NCBI RefSeq assembly: GCF_900104035.1
Contig: NZ_FNIT01000002.1
Span: 124,001-188,000 of the forward strand
DNA from: Aureimonas jatrophae
GTDB lineage: Bacteria > Pseudomonadota > Alphaproteobacteria > Rhizobiales > Rhizobiaceae
Length of the DNA: 64,000 bases
Reading direction: 5' to 3'
Part shown: positions 9,374-18,470 of the stretch, piece after piece
Layout: each line of letters begins with the position of its first letter
Numbering within the stretch: the first letter of the stretch is position 1
Translations under genes and position numbers: made by a program
The notes under the pieces: generated by a model
What the model was told of the DNA's origin: nothing
The model's database searches: none
The model's input: only the letters and a program-made list of their open reading frames with translations

Positions 9374-11263
9374 ATGGCTCCGCCGATGTTTTCCTTTTTT
9401 GAACGGCTCGTCGATCCGTTCCCCGACAGCCAGCCCCAGCCGCCGCGTCGCCTCTGGCCGTTCGTCTGGCATTACGCACGGCCGGTCTGGCCGCTGCTCC
9501 TGCTCTACGCCGTGGCGACCGTGCTCGTGTCGGTCACCGAGGTCTCGCTCTTCGCGTTTCTGGGCCAGATCGTCGATTGGCTATCGGCGGCCGACCGCGC
9601 GACCTTCCTGCAGGAGGAGGCCGGGCGGCTGGCTCTGATCGCGGCGGTCGTCCTCGTCGGGTTGCCGGTTCTCACCTTTCTCGCCTCGCTGATCTCGTTC
9701 CAGGCGATCTTCGCCAACTTTCCGATGCGCTTCCGGTGGAGCGTCCACACCTGGCTTCTCGACCAGTCGCTCGGCTTCTTCCAGGACGAGTTCGCCGGGC
9801 GCATCGCCACCAAGCTGATGCAGACCGCGCTCGCGGTGCGCGAGACGGTGATGAAGTCGATCGGCGTCATGCTCTACGTCGCGGTCTACTTCACCGGCAT
9901 CGTGGTCATGGTCTCGGCGGCCGACTGGCGCCTCGTGATCCCGTTCGTCGCTTGGCTCGGCGTCTACGTGACCATGCTGCGCGTCTTCGTGCCCCGCCTC
10001 ATGCGCGTCGCCTCCGCCCAGGCCGATGCGCGTGCGCTGATGACCGGACGCATCGTCGACAGCTACGCGAACATCGGCACGGTGAAGCTCTTCGCCCACA
10101 CGCAGCGCGAGGCCACCCACGCGCGCGCCTCGATGCGCGAGTTCCTCGTCACGGTCTATGGCCAGGGCCGGCTCATCAACCTCTTCTTCACCGGCCTCTA
10201 CACGCTGAACTCGGTGCTGCTCTTCAGCGTCGGCGCGATCGGCATCGCGCTCTGGACGCAGGAAGCGGTGAGCGTGGGCGCGGTCGCGCTCGGCATCGGC
10301 CTCGTCCTGCGCCTCAACGGCATGAGCCAGTGGATCATGTGGGAGGTCTCGGAGCTCTTCGAGAACATCGGCACGATCCGCGACGGCATGGCGAGCTTCA
10401 CGCAGCCCGTGCTTCTCGCCGACCGGCCGAACGCGGCGGAGCTTCGCGTCGCGCAGGGCGAGATCCGGTTCGAGGACGTGCGCTTCTCCTACGCGCTGGC
10501 CGCGCCCAACCGCGCCGCCGGCCCGGTGGTGGACGGCGTGACGCTCACGATCCGGCCCGGCGAGAAGATCGGCCTTGTCGGGCGATCGGGCGCCGGCAAG
10601 TCGACGCTCCTCAACCTTCTCCTGCGCTTCCACGACGTCGAGGGCGGCCGCATCACGATCGACGGGCAGGACGTGTCGGGCGTCACGCAAAGCTCGCTGC
10701 GCCGTCAGATCGGCGTCGTCACGCAGGACACCTCGCTGCTTCACCGCACGATTCGCGAGAACATCCTCTACGGCCGGCCCGACGCGTCCGAGGCGGATCT
10801 CGCCCGTGCGATCGATCGGGCCGAGGCGCGCGGCTTCATCGAGGCGCTGGCGGACCGGTCGGGCGCGCAGGGGCTCGATGCGGAAGTCGGCGAGCGCGGC
10901 GTGAAGCTGTCGGGCGGCCAGCGCCAGCGTATCGCCATCGCCCGCGTGATGCTGAAGGACGCGCCGATCCTGCTGCTCGACGAGGCGACCTCGGCACTCG
11001 ATTCCGAGGTCGAGGCGGCGATCCAGGAGAACCTCTACCGCCTGATGGAGGGCAAGACCGTGATCGCGGTCGCCCACCGCCTGTCGACGATCGCCGCGCT
11101 CGACCGGCTCGTCGTACTCGACCGGGGGCGCATCGTGGAGGAGGGCAGCCACGCCGAGCTTCTGGAGCGCCAGGGGCTCTACAGCCGGCTCTGGCACCGC
11201 CAGGTCGGCGGCTTCATCGATGCGGAAGGCGAGGGGGAGGGGGAGCGCAGCGCCGCCGAATGA
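9374..11263 (+). CDS. ABC exporter, fused permease and ATPase
   Basis: A 629-residue half-transporter of the type I exporter fold (MsbA-like); the substrate is unknown. An N-terminal membrane domain with about six segments (first near residue 40, VWPLLLLYAVATVLVSVTEV) is followed by the ATPase domain. Walker A is GLVGRSGAGKST, the signature is LSGGQRQRIAIARV and Walker B is ILLLDEATSALD. The start is ATG 9374; an internal ATG at 9386 is possible. TATAAC at 9307-9312 resembles a -10 box for this gene, without a good -35. The gene precedes petABC in the same direction with a 255-bp gap. Confidence 0.93.
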   Translation: MAPPMFSFFERLVDPFPDSQPQPPRRLWPFVWHYARPVWPLLLLYAVATVLVSVTEVSLFAFLGQIVDWLSAADRATFLQEEAGRLALIAAVVLVGLPVLTFLASLISFQAIFANFPMRFRWSVHTWLLDQSLGFFQDEFAGRIATKLMQTALAVRETVMKSIGVMLYVAVYFTGIVVMVSAADWRLVIPFVAWLGVYVTMLRVFVPRLMRVASAQADARALMTGRIVDSYANIGTVKLFAHTQREATHARASMREFLVTVYGQGRLINLFFTGLYTLNSVLLFSVGAIGIALWTQEAVSVGAVALGIGLVLRLNGMSQWIMWEVSELFENIGTIRDGMASFTQPVLLADRPNAAELRVAQGEIRFEDVRFSYALAAPNRAAGPVVDGVTLTIRPGEKIGLVGRSGAGKSTLLNLLLRFHDVEGGRITIDGQDVSGVTQSSLRRQIGVVTQDTSLLHRTIRENILYGRPDASEADLARAIDRAEARGFIEALADRSGAQGLDAEVGERGVKLSGGQRQRIAIARVMLKDAPILLLDEATSALDSEVEAAIQENLYRLMEGKTVIAVAHRLSTIAALDRLVVLDRGRIVEEGSHAELLERQGLYSRLWHRQVGGFIDAEGEGEGERSAAE

Positions 11264-11302
11264 TGCTCGACCCGGCCGCTCCGGCTCCGGATCTCTTGCG
11301 AA

Positions 11303-11328
11303 GCTTGTGACCCGTTCGCCGCACAAGC
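11303..11328. promoter_or_regulatory. inverted repeat upstream of petA
   Basis: A perfect 7-bp inverted repeat (GCTTGTG / CACAAGC, 12-base spacer) lies in the gap between the exporter gene and petA, about 190 bases before petA. CATAGT follows directly. It could be an operator or part of the petABC promoter region. It does not match the FNR consensus, and I cannot name a regulator. Confidence 0.3.
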
Positions 11329-11366
11329 GACATAGTGGCGTCGGTTGGAGGGCTGATCTGGACAAG

Positions 11367-11387
11367 TTCTAGGCCCGCGCCTAAGAA
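11367..11387. promoter_or_regulatory. near-palindrome in the petABC leader
   Basis: TTCTAGGC and GCCTAAGAA form a near-perfect inverted repeat around CCGC, about 130 bases before the petA start. It could be an operator or an RNA hairpin in the leader. No run of T follows, so it is not a standard terminator for the upstream exporter gene. Confidence 0.3.
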
Positions 11388-11518
11388 ATCCGCTCGAAAA
11401 CCGAGCCCGGCGACGAGGGGGTGCCGCAGATGCGTTTTCCCGCGCATCTGTCCGCTCCAGCCGGCCGAACCGGCGGCCCGTCCCATTTGGCCGCCGTCTG
11501 GATGGAGCAGCAAGTCCC

Positions 11519-12079
11519 GTGACCGTCGAAGAGACCACCGAACCCACCCGCCGCGACTTTCTCTACATCGCGACGGGCGCGGCTGGCGTCGTGGGCGCGG
11601 CGGCGCTCGCCTGGCCCTTCATCGACCAGATGAACCCGGACGCCGCGACGCTGGCGCTCGCCCAGGTCGACGTCGACGTCAGCCAGGTCGCCGAAGGCCA
11701 GTCGATCACCGCCAAGTGGCGCGGCAAGCCGATCTTCATCCGCCACCGCACGGCGCAGGAGGTCGAGGAGGGCAAGAACGTCGATCTCGGCGCCCTCAAG
11801 GACCCGGTCGCGCGCAACGCCAACCTTCCCGCCGACGCGCAGGCCACCGACGCGAACCGCGCGGCGCCCGGCCAGGAGCAGTGGCTCGTGATGGTCGGCG
11901 TGTGCACGCATCTGGGCTGCGTGCCGCTCGGCCAGTCGGGCGACTACGACGGCTGGTACTGCCCCTGCCACGGCTCGGCCTACGACACGGCCGGCCGCAT
12001 CCGCCAGGGACCGGCGCCCGAGAACATGGCTGTGCCGCTCTACACCTTCGCTACCCCCACCACGATCCGAATCGGCTGA
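11519..12079 (+). CDS. petA: ubiquinol-cytochrome c reductase, Rieske iron-sulfur subunit
   Basis: A 186-residue Rieske protein of the cytochrome bc1 complex, passing electrons from ubiquinol to cytochrome c1 on the periplasmic face. It has an N-terminal Tat-type anchor ([20 protein letters not shown]). The 2Fe-2S ligands are in CTHLGC (Cys129, His131) and CPCHGS (Cys148, His151), with the disulfide cysteines Cys134 and Cys150. The start is GTG 11519; GGAG lies 11 bases upstream and no better ATG is in frame. It is the first gene of petABC, 13 bases ahead of petB. Confidence 0.96.
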   Translation: MTVEETTEPTRRDFLYIATGAAGVVGAAALAWPFIDQMNPDAATLALAQVDVDVSQVAEGQSITAKWRGKPIFIRHRTAQEVEEGKNVDLGALKDPVARNANLPADAQATDANRAAPGQEQWLVMVGVCTHLGCVPLGQSGDYDGWYCPCHGSAYDTAGRIRQGPAPENMAVPLYTFATPTTIRIG

Positions 12080-12092
12080 CGGAGTTCAACCC

Positions 12093-13391
12093 ATGAGCGG
12101 TCATTCCTCCTACGTCCCGTCGCCCGGCATCATGCGCTGGCTGGACGCGCGCCTGCCCCTGCCGCGCCTCCTCTACGATTCGTTCGTCGCCTTCCCGGTG
12201 CCGCGCAACCTGAACTACGCCTACACGTTCGGCGGCATCCTCGCGCTGTTCCTCGCGGCGCAGATCCTGACCGGCGTCGTGCTCGCCATGCACTACGCGG
12301 CCAATTCGGGCCTCGCCTTCCAGTCGGTCGAGCAGATCATGCGCGACGTGAACTGGGGCTGGCTCCTGCGCTACATGCACGCCAACGGCGCCTCGTTCTT
12401 CTTTATCGCCGTCTACCTCCACATCTTCCGCGGCCTGTACTACGGCTCCTACAAGGCGCCGCGCGAGGTCCTGTGGATCCTGGGCGTCATCATCTTCCTT
12501 CTCATGATGGCGACCGCCTTCATGGGCTACGTCCTGCCCTGGGGCCAGATGTCCTTCTGGGGCGCGACCGTGATCACCGGCTTCTTTACCGCCTTCCCCG
12601 GCGTCGGCCAGGCGATCCAGACGCTGCTGCTCGGCGGCTTCGCCGTCGACAACGCGACGCTCAACCGCTTCTTCTCGCTGCACTACCTCCTGCCCTTCAT
12701 GATCGCGGGCGTCGTGATCCTCCATATCTGGGCGCTGCACGTGACGGGTCAGACCAACCCGACGGGCGTCGAGATCAAGTCGTCCAAGGACACCGTGCCG
12801 TTCACGCCGCATGCCACCATCAAGGACGGCTTCGCCATGGTGGTGTTCCTGGCGCTGTTCTCGTACTTCGTCTTCTACCTGCCGAACTACCTCGGCCATC
12901 CGGACAACTACATTCCGGCCAACCCGCTGCAGACGCCGGCCCACATCGTCCCGGAATGGTACTTCCTGCCCTTCTACGCGATGCTGCGCGCGATCACCTT
13001 CAACATCGGTCCGATCGATTCGAAGCTCGGCGGCGTCCTGGTGATGTTCGGCTCGATCATCATCCTGTTCTTCCTGCCCTGGCTCGACACCAGCCGCGTG
13101 CGCTCGACGAACTACCGTCCGATCTACAAGATCTTCTTCTGGATCTTCGCGGTGAACGCCGTTGTGCTCGGCTGGCTCGGCTCGCGTCCGGCGGAAGGCA
13201 TCTACCCGACGCTGTCGCTGATCGGCACGATCTACTACTTCGCCCACTTCCTGATCGTTCTGCCGGTGCTCGGCCTCATCGAGACGCCGCGCAAGCTGCC
13301 GAACTCGATCACCGAGGCGGTGCTCAAGAAGCACGGCGCGGCGCATGGCCTGCCCGCCGGAGCGGCGGCCTCACCGGAAACCAAAGGCTGA
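12093..13391 (+). CDS. petB: cytochrome b subunit of the bc1 complex
   Basis: A 432-residue cytochrome b, the quinol-oxidising membrane core of complex III. The four haem-ligand histidines fall at residues 96, 110, 197 and 211 (pairs 14 apart, as expected), inside [31 protein letters not shown] and [10 protein letters not shown]. The Qo-site motif PEWY is present in [12 protein letters not shown]. Eight or so membrane segments are evident. GGAG is spaced 8 bases before ATG 12093. The stop codon overlaps a potential ATG at 13391 in the petC frame. Confidence 0.97.
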   Translation: MSGHSSYVPSPGIMRWLDARLPLPRLLYDSFVAFPVPRNLNYAYTFGGILALFLAAQILTGVVLAMHYAANSGLAFQSVEQIMRDVNWGWLLRYMHANGASFFFIAVYLHIFRGLYYGSYKAPREVLWILGVIIFLLMMATAFMGYVLPWGQMSFWGATVITGFFTAFPGVGQAIQTLLLGGFAVDNATLNRFFSLHYLLPFMIAGVVILHIWALHVTGQTNPTGVEIKSSKDTVPFTPHATIKDGFAMVVFLALFSYFVFYLPNYLGHPDNYIPANPLQTPAHIVPEWYFLPFYAMLRAITFNIGPIDSKLGGVLVMFGSIIILFFLPWLDTSRVRSTNYRPIYKIFFWIFAVNAVVLGWLGSRPAEGIYPTLSLIGTIYYFAHFLIVLPVLGLIETPRKLPNSITEAVLKKHGAAHGLPAGAAASPETKG

Positions 13392-13414
13392 TGAAGACCC
13401 GCAAGGACCCCATC

Positions 13415-14398
13415 ATGAACCGTCTTCATTCGGCCCTTCTGGCGGCGGGCGTCGTGCTCGCCGGCCTGTCGGCTCCCGCCTTCGCGCAGGGAGAGGCCGC
13501 ACCCAGCGCCGCGGAGGCCGGCATCTCGCCCGCTCCCATCGAGGGCGCGGCGCCCGGCTCGGCACCCGAAAGCGCCAAGGGTGCGGAAGCGGCGGTCGGC
13601 GGCGCTTCCGAGCATGGCGGCGAGCACGCGACGCCGCACTATCCGCTCAAGAAGCCGGCCTATGTCGACTGGAGCTTCGCCGGTCCGTTCGGCCACTGGG
13701 ACCTCGGGCAGCTGCAGCGCGGCCTGAAGGTCTACAAGGAGGTCTGCTCGACCTGCCACTCGATGAACCTCGTCTCGTTCCGCAACCTCGAGGCGCTTGG
13801 CTACAGCGAGGACCAGGTCCGGGCGCTGGCCGCCGAATACCAGATCACCGATCCCGCGCCGAACGCGCAGGGCGAGAGCTTCCAGCGTCCGGGCATCCCG
13901 TCCGATCGCCTGCCCTCGCCCTATCCGAACCCGGAAGCGGCCGCGGCGGCGCTCGGCGGGGCCCATCCGCCGGACCTGTCGCTGATCGCCAAGGCGCGGG
14001 CCGTCGAGCGCGGCTTCCCGAACTTCGTGTTCGATATCTTCACGCAATATGCCGAGGCGGGGCCGGACTACATCCACGCCCTTCTCACCGGCTACGGCGA
14101 GCCCGTGCCCGAGAACGTCACGGTCCAGCCGGGCACCTACTACAATCCGCACTTCATCTCGGGTCCCGCGCTCGCCATGCCTGCGCCGCTTTCGGAAGGG
14201 GCCGTCAGCTACGACGACGGCGCGCCGACCACGGTGGAGCAGTACTCGCGCGACGTCACCGCCTTCCTGATGTGGACCGCCGAGCCGCATCTCGTGGAGC
14301 GCAAGGCGACCGGCTTCGTGGTCATGATCTTCCTGATCGGCTTCGCGATCATGCTCTACCTCGTCAAGAACCGGGTCTGGGCCTCGACGCCGCACTGA
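13415..14398 (+). CDS. petC: cytochrome c1
   Basis: A 327-residue cytochrome c1, the haem c subunit of complex III. It has a cleavable signal peptide (LLAAGVVLAGLSAPAFAQ) and an Ala/Gly/Glu-rich spacer to about residue 75. The haem site CSTCH is at residues 111-115 and the probable axial Met is in ALAMPAPL (Met255). A C-terminal membrane anchor reads GFVVMIFLIGFAIMLYLVK. ATG 13415 is preferred because AAGGA lies 7 bases before it; ATG 13391, overlapping the petB stop, is an in-frame alternative that would lengthen the signal peptide. It ends the operon just before a strong terminator. Confidence 0.95.
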   Translation: MNRLHSALLAAGVVLAGLSAPAFAQGEAAPSAAEAGISPAPIEGAAPGSAPESAKGAEAAVGGASEHGGEHATPHYPLKKPAYVDWSFAGPFGHWDLGQLQRGLKVYKEVCSTCHSMNLVSFRNLEALGYSEDQVRALAAEYQITDPAPNAQGESFQRPGIPSDRLPSPYPNPEAAAAALGGAHPPDLSLIAKARAVERGFPNFVFDIFTQYAEAGPDYIHALLTGYGEPVPENVTVQPGTYYNPHFISGPALAMPAPLSEGAVSYDDGAPTTVEQYSRDVTAFLMWTAEPHLVERKATGFVVMIFLIGFAIMLYLVKNRVWASTPH

Positions 14399-14430
14399 CC
14401 GCGGATCCGTCCGCCCGAAGACGCACACCG

Positions 14431-14456
14431 AAAAGAGGCCCTCCGGGCCTCTTTTT
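14431..14456 (+). terminator. intrinsic terminator after petABC
   Basis: An 8-bp perfect stem (AGAGGCCC / GGGCCTCT) with a 3-base loop is flanked by AAA on the left and TTTT on the right. This is a textbook Rho-independent terminator 33 bases after the petC stop. Confidence 0.9.
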
Positions 14457-14542
14457 CGTTCCGGGCGGACGCGTGTCGGAGACGAACCTTTTCTTCACGC
14501 GTTGCTCGGCATCATCGAGGTCCTGATCCGCCACGGACCGCC

Positions 14543-16324
14543 ATGCGCCGACCCAACGCCCTGCTCCTGTTTCGCATGGGTGCCGCCATCCTGGTGGTCG
14601 CGATGCTCGTGCTGAGCGGCACGGCGCTCATCGCGGCCTGGCGGCAGAGCCGGGTGGCGGACGACAGCCTCCATCGCCTCCGCGACTTCGCGGTCGCCTT
14701 CAACGCGTTCACGGCGCTGGCCGCCGAGCGGGCGCCGAGCGAGGCGGCCCTGGCCGGCGGGGGCGTGAGCGATCCCTCCTACCAGCGCATGCTCCTGGCA
14801 CGCGGCCGAAGCGACTGGGCCGTGGAGCGCCTGCGCGACGCCGTCGGCGAAACCTTCCCGTTCAACTTCGAATTCCTGCTGGCGAAGCTCGCCAGCGACC
14901 GGGCTCGTATCGACCTTCTGATCCGCCAGCCTCCCGACAAGCGAATTCTCGGCGAGCAGCTGTCGGTGATCCGCGAACTCATCGCGGTCGGCGAGACCGC
15001 CGAGCCGGCCGTCGCGCGACTGGCGCGCCGCGTGGTCCGGGCCGACCCGCAGATCGCCGGCGACGTCAACCTCGTGCGGCTCCTCGCCTCGCTGGAGCAG
15101 GCCGCCCAGCGGCTCCCCTCCGAGGTCCTGCCGACGCTCGCCAAGCGGGAGGTGCTGCGGCCCGACCTCCTGGCCGCCGCGCAACGCACGCAGCAGCGCA
15201 TCCTCGCGCTCTGGGACCTCGGCTCCACGCAACTCGTCCTCGATCGCGGCGAGGAGGTGATGAACCGGCAGCTGAACCTCATCCGGGGCGAATACTTCGG
15301 ACGCGGCTTCCCCTACCTGACGCGCCTCATCGAGCGTCAGGCGCTGCGCCCCAACGCGACGCTTTCGGCGGACGACGTGCGGGCCGTCTACGAGCCGACG
15401 ATCGGACCGGTCACGACCCTTCGCGACCTGTTCCTGCGCAAGATGGTCGACGACGCGACCGAGCACCAGTCTCACGCCTTCTGGATCATGGCGGCGACGC
15501 TTGCTCTCAGCGCCCTCGTGGTCGCGACGCTGGTCGGGTTGACCGCCTTCGCGTACCGTCAGGTATTCCGACCCCTCCTGACGTTTCGTGCCCAGATCCT
15601 GGCGATCCGCGAGCGCGATCCGACGCGCTTCGAGCCCTATACCGGAGACGTACCCCAGCTGGTCGATCTCTCCCGCGCCCTGGAGACGCTGCGCCGACGC
15701 GACAACGAGCGCGAGCTCCTGGAGCGCGAGCGCATGGCCCTGTCGGAGCGGCTCGCGTGCCTCGCCAGCACCGACGAGCTGACCGGCCTCCTGAATCGCC
15801 GCGGCTTCTACGAAGCTCTGTCGGCCCGCCTGGCCGGCGCGGATCGCGCTTTCGTTCTGGTCGACATCGACCATTTCAAACAGGTCAACGACCGACACGG
15901 GCATGCGGCCGGCGACCATGTCCTGCGAAGCGTCGGGCGGGTTCTGCGAGAGGCGGCCGGGCCCGACCAGGTCGCCGCCCGCTACGGCGGCGAGGAGTTC
16001 GCTCTGGTTCTGACAGGAGACGCAGCGAGAGACGTGCTGGCGCGCATGGAAACGCTACGCGCCGCGTTCGAAGCCTTGAGCGTATCGATACCCGGACAGG
16101 CTGCTGCGCTGCGCCTGACCGCCAGCTTCGGCGTCGCCTTGGCGCTCGATTCCGGGGACACGTGGGACGAACTCGCCCGCAGCGCCGACCAGGCGCTCTA
16201 CGAGGCGAAGCGCGCCGGGCGAAACCGCGTTCGGGCGACGAACCGGATCCTGGCGCGCAACACACGCGCCGTCGCGGATCACGGCCAGCCCGGCACGGCG
16301 CTGGCTGTCGAGCAGCACGCCTGA
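14543..16324 (+). CDS. membrane-bound diguanylate cyclase (GGDEF)
   Basis: A 593-residue sensor cyclase that should make cyclic di-GMP. A membrane segment at about residues 10-32 and another at 312-337 (FWIMAATLALSALVVATLVG) bracket a periplasmic region of about 275 residues without a recognised domain. A HAMP-like and coiled-coil linker leads to the GGDEF domain, from TDELTGLLNRRGFYEAL to the end. The active loop is RYGGEEFAL, at about 479-487, and the metal-binding DIDHFKQVND is intact, so it looks catalytically competent. The inhibitory RxxD site normally just before GGEEF is absent (GPDQ occupies that place). It is separated from petC by the terminator and is probably its own transcription unit. 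Confidence 0.93.
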   Translation: MRRPNALLLFRMGAAILVVAMLVLSGTALIAAWRQSRVADDSLHRLRDFAVAFNAFTALAAERAPSEAALAGGGVSDPSYQRMLLARGRSDWAVERLRDAVGETFPFNFEFLLAKLASDRARIDLLIRQPPDKRILGEQLSVIRELIAVGETAEPAVARLARRVVRADPQIAGDVNLVRLLASLEQAAQRLPSEVLPTLAKREVLRPDLLAAAQRTQQRILALWDLGSTQLVLDRGEEVMNRQLNLIRGEYFGRGFPYLTRLIERQALRPNATLSADDVRAVYEPTIGPVTTLRDLFLRKMVDDATEHQSHAFWIMAATLALSALVVATLVGLTAFAYRQVFRPLLTFRAQILAIRERDPTRFEPYTGDVPQLVDLSRALETLRRRDNERELLERERMALSERLACLASTDELTGLLNRRGFYEALSARLAGADRAFVLVDIDHFKQVNDRHGHAAGDHVLRSVGRVLREAAGPDQVAARYGGEEFALVLTGDAARDVLARMETLRAAFEALSVSIPGQAAALRLTASFGVALALDSGDTWDELARSADQALYEAKRAGRNRVRATNRILARNTRAVADHGQPGTALAVEQHA

Positions 16325-16336
16325 GCGCGATAGGCC

Positions 16337-16816
16337 TCAAGCCTCGTCGGTGCGCACCATCACCGTCGCCCCCATCGAGAAGACGCGCTCGCCATCGGGC
16401 TCGCGCACGGCCTCGACCTCGGTTGTCAGCAGTCCCCAGCCGGGCCGAGACGCGCTCCGGCGCTTGGCGGTCACGCGCTGGCGGTAGCGAACCACGTCGC
16501 CCGGCCGTACCGGGCTCGTCCACTTGAGGTCCGCAACGCCGGGCGACGGACCGAACACCGGAACCGCACGCCCGGCAGCCGACAGACGAGCTGCCTCGCG
16601 CTGTTGATGGTCGATGTTGAGGCGCATGAACACCGCCGCGGTATGCCAGCCGGAGGCGCAGAGACCGCCGAGCACGCTGCGCTTGGCCGCCTCGGCGTCG
16701 AGGTGAAACGGCTGCGGGTCGTAGCGGCGGGCAAATTCGACGATATCCGCGGCCTCGAACCGATGCGTGCCGAGATCCTGCCAGCGGTCGGTCTCGATGT
16801 CCTCGAAGGCCGTCAT
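16337..16816 (-). CDS. MaoC-family dehydratase (second of a tandem pair)
   Basis: A 159-residue hot-dog-fold protein of the MaoC/(R)-hydratase group. The signature RRYDPQPFHLD carries the Asp and His that catalyse hydration of enoyl-CoA in family members. GGLCASGWHTAAVFMRL and the C-terminal GERVFSMGATVMV strands complete the fold. ATG 16816 overlaps the stop of the upstream paralogue (ATGA); the longer frame upstream is not credible. The tandem pair may form a heterodimer or a pseudo-double-hot-dog enzyme, which is inference. The acyl substrate is unknown. Confidence 0.9.
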   Translation of the reverse strand: MTAFEDIETDRWQDLGTHRFEAADIVEFARRYDPQPFHLDAEAAKRSVLGGLCASGWHTAAVFMRLNIDHQQREAARLSAAGRAVPVFGPSPGVADLKWTSPVRPGDVVRYRQRVTAKRRSASRPGWGLLTTEVEAVREPDGERVFSMGATVMVRTDEA

Positions 16817-17262
16817 GCCGCCTCTCCCCGCATGAGAAGCATCACCGCGTAGTCGCTTACGAGAACGCGTTCGCCGGACCCGTCGAGAAGCGTGTTGCGC
16901 AGGCGGCAAAGGCCCAGTCCGGGACGCGAGCGGGACGCTCGTGCCTCCAGCACCACCGCTTCGCCCCGAAGCGTGTCACCGGCCCGCACGGGGCGTAGCC
17001 AGCGCACGCTTTCGACGCCCGGCGAGCCCTGCGAGGTGGAGCGGTTGACGAAGCTGTCGCACATCATGCGCATCATCATCGCGCAGGTATGCCAGCCCGA
17101 CGCCGACAGGCCGCCCAGGAGCGAGGCCTCGGCAGCGGCCTCGTCGAGGTGAAACGGCTGCGGATCGAACTGCCGCGCGAACTCGACGACCTCGTCGCGG
17201 CGTACCTCGTAGGGCCCGAGCGGAAAGACCCGTCCCGGCGTGAAGTCCTCGAATGCCAGCAT
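16813..17262 (-). CDS. MaoC-family dehydratase (first of a tandem pair)
   Basis: A 149-residue paralogue of the following gene, sharing the block FARQFDPQPFHLDE with the catalytic Asp/His pair and GGLSASGWHTCAMMMRM. The two proteins are alike along their whole length, so they arose by tandem duplication and then diverged. Translation of the second is probably coupled through the ATGA overlap. The pair lies 54 bases upstream of the ychF stop-codon end, all on the minus strand downstream of ychF, as in many Hyphomicrobiales genomes. Confidence 0.9.
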   Translation of the reverse strand: MLAFEDFTPGRVFPLGPYEVRRDEVVEFARQFDPQPFHLDEAAAEASLLGGLSASGWHTCAMMMRMMCDSFVNRSTSQGSPGVESVRWLRPVRAGDTLRGEAVVLEARASRSRPGLGLCRLRNTLLDGSGERVLVSDYAVMLLMRGEAA

Positions 17263-17316
17263 GCGCGCCTCCTCGCGCCCGAGAGATAGGGGAGGGAGCG
17301 TGCCGGTCAGCAGCCG

Positions 17317-18420
17317 TCAGACGTTGAACTTGAACATCATGACGTCGCCGTCCTGGACGACGTATTCCTTGCCCTCGTCGCGCGCACGGCCGGCCTCCTT
17401 GGCCGCCACCTCGCCGCCGAGCGAGACGTAGTCGGCGAGCGCGATCGTCTGGGCCCGGATGAAGCCCTTCTCGAAGTCGGTGTGGATGACGCCCGCCGCC
17501 TGGGGCGCCTTGGCGCCGCGCCTGACGGTCCAGGCGCGTGTCTCCTTCGGGCCTGCGGTGAAGTAGGTGATGAGGTTGAGCAGTTCGTAGCCGGCGCGGA
17601 TCAGCCGGTCGAGGCCCGGCTCGTCGAGACCCATGGCCTCCAGGTATTCGCCGACCTCGCCCTCGGGCAGCTGCGCGATCTCGGCCTCGATCGCCGCCGA
17701 GATCACGACCGAGCGGGCGCCCTGCCTGGCTGCCATCGCGGCGACCGCCTCGGAATAGCGGTTGCCGGTTGCGGCATCCGCCTCGGCGACGTTGCAGACG
17801 TAGAGAACGGGCTTCGAGGTGAGAAGGTTCAGGCCGCGCAGCTCGCGCGCCTCCTCGGCGTCGAAGCCGGCGAGGAGCGTGCGCGCCGGCTCGCCGTTCT
17901 GGAGCTTGGCGAGCACCGCCTCCATCACGGGAAGCTGCGCCATCGACTCCTTGTCCTTGGACGCGGCCTTCTTGCGCGTGGCGACGATGCGGCGCTCGAT
18001 CGATTCGAGATCGGCGAGCATCAGCTCGGTTTCCACCGTCTCGGCATCCGCCACCGGATCGATGCGACCCTCGACATGGGTGATGTCGTCGTCCTCGAAG
18101 CAGCGCAGGACATGGACGATCGCGTCCACCTCGCGGATGTTGGCGAGGAACTGGTTGCCGAGGCCCTCGCCCTTGGAGGCGCCGCGCACAAGGCCGGCGA
18201 TGTCGACGAAGGTGATGCGCGTCGGCACGATCTGCGCGGACTTGGCGATCGCCGCAATGTCCTTGAGGCGCGCGTCGGGCACGCCGACGTCGCCGGTATT
18301 GGGCTCGATCGTGCAGAACGGGTAGTTCGCGGCCTGCGCAGCGGCGGTCTTGGTCAGGGCGTTGAAGAGGGTCGACTTGCCGACGTTGGGGAGGCCGACG
18401 ATGCCGCAGCGAAAGCCCAT
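17317..18420 (-). CDS. ychF: redox-regulated ATPase YchF (Obg family)
   Basis: A 367-residue YchF/OLA1 P-loop protein that binds ribosomes and hydrolyses ATP rather than GTP. It begins MGFRCGIVGLPNVGKSTLFN, with the P-loop GLPNVGKS. FVDIAGLVRGASKGEGLGN is the G3/switch region. The base-specificity motif reads CNVAEAD, in place of the NKxD of GTPases, as expected for this subfamily. The C-terminal TGS domain ends FKFNV. AGGAA is well placed before ATG 18420. A very long upstream extension of the frame runs antisense to, or out of phase with, pth and is a shadow. Confidence 0.96.
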   Translation of the reverse strand: MGFRCGIVGLPNVGKSTLFNALTKTAAAQAANYPFCTIEPNTGDVGVPDARLKDIAAIAKSAQIVPTRITFVDIAGLVRGASKGEGLGNQFLANIREVDAIVHVLRCFEDDDITHVEGRIDPVADAETVETELMLADLESIERRIVATRKKAASKDKESMAQLPVMEAVLAKLQNGEPARTLLAGFDAEEARELRGLNLLTSKPVLYVCNVAEADAATGNRYSEAVAAMAARQGARSVVISAAIEAEIAQLPEGEVGEYLEAMGLDEPGLDRLIRAGYELLNLITYFTAGPKETRAWTVRRGAKAPQAAGVIHTDFEKGFIRAQTIALADYVSLGGEVAAKEAGRARDEGKEYVVQDGDVMMFKFNV

Positions 18421-18470
18421 GGGACGTATTCCTGAAAAATCGAGAAGGGGTGGCGGCCGGACGAGACGCG

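Noticed and set aside
9581-11365. 594-codon minus-strand frame opposite the ABC exporter
   Set aside because: No start signal or recognisable motif, and the opposite strand encodes a complete ABC transporter with all motifs.
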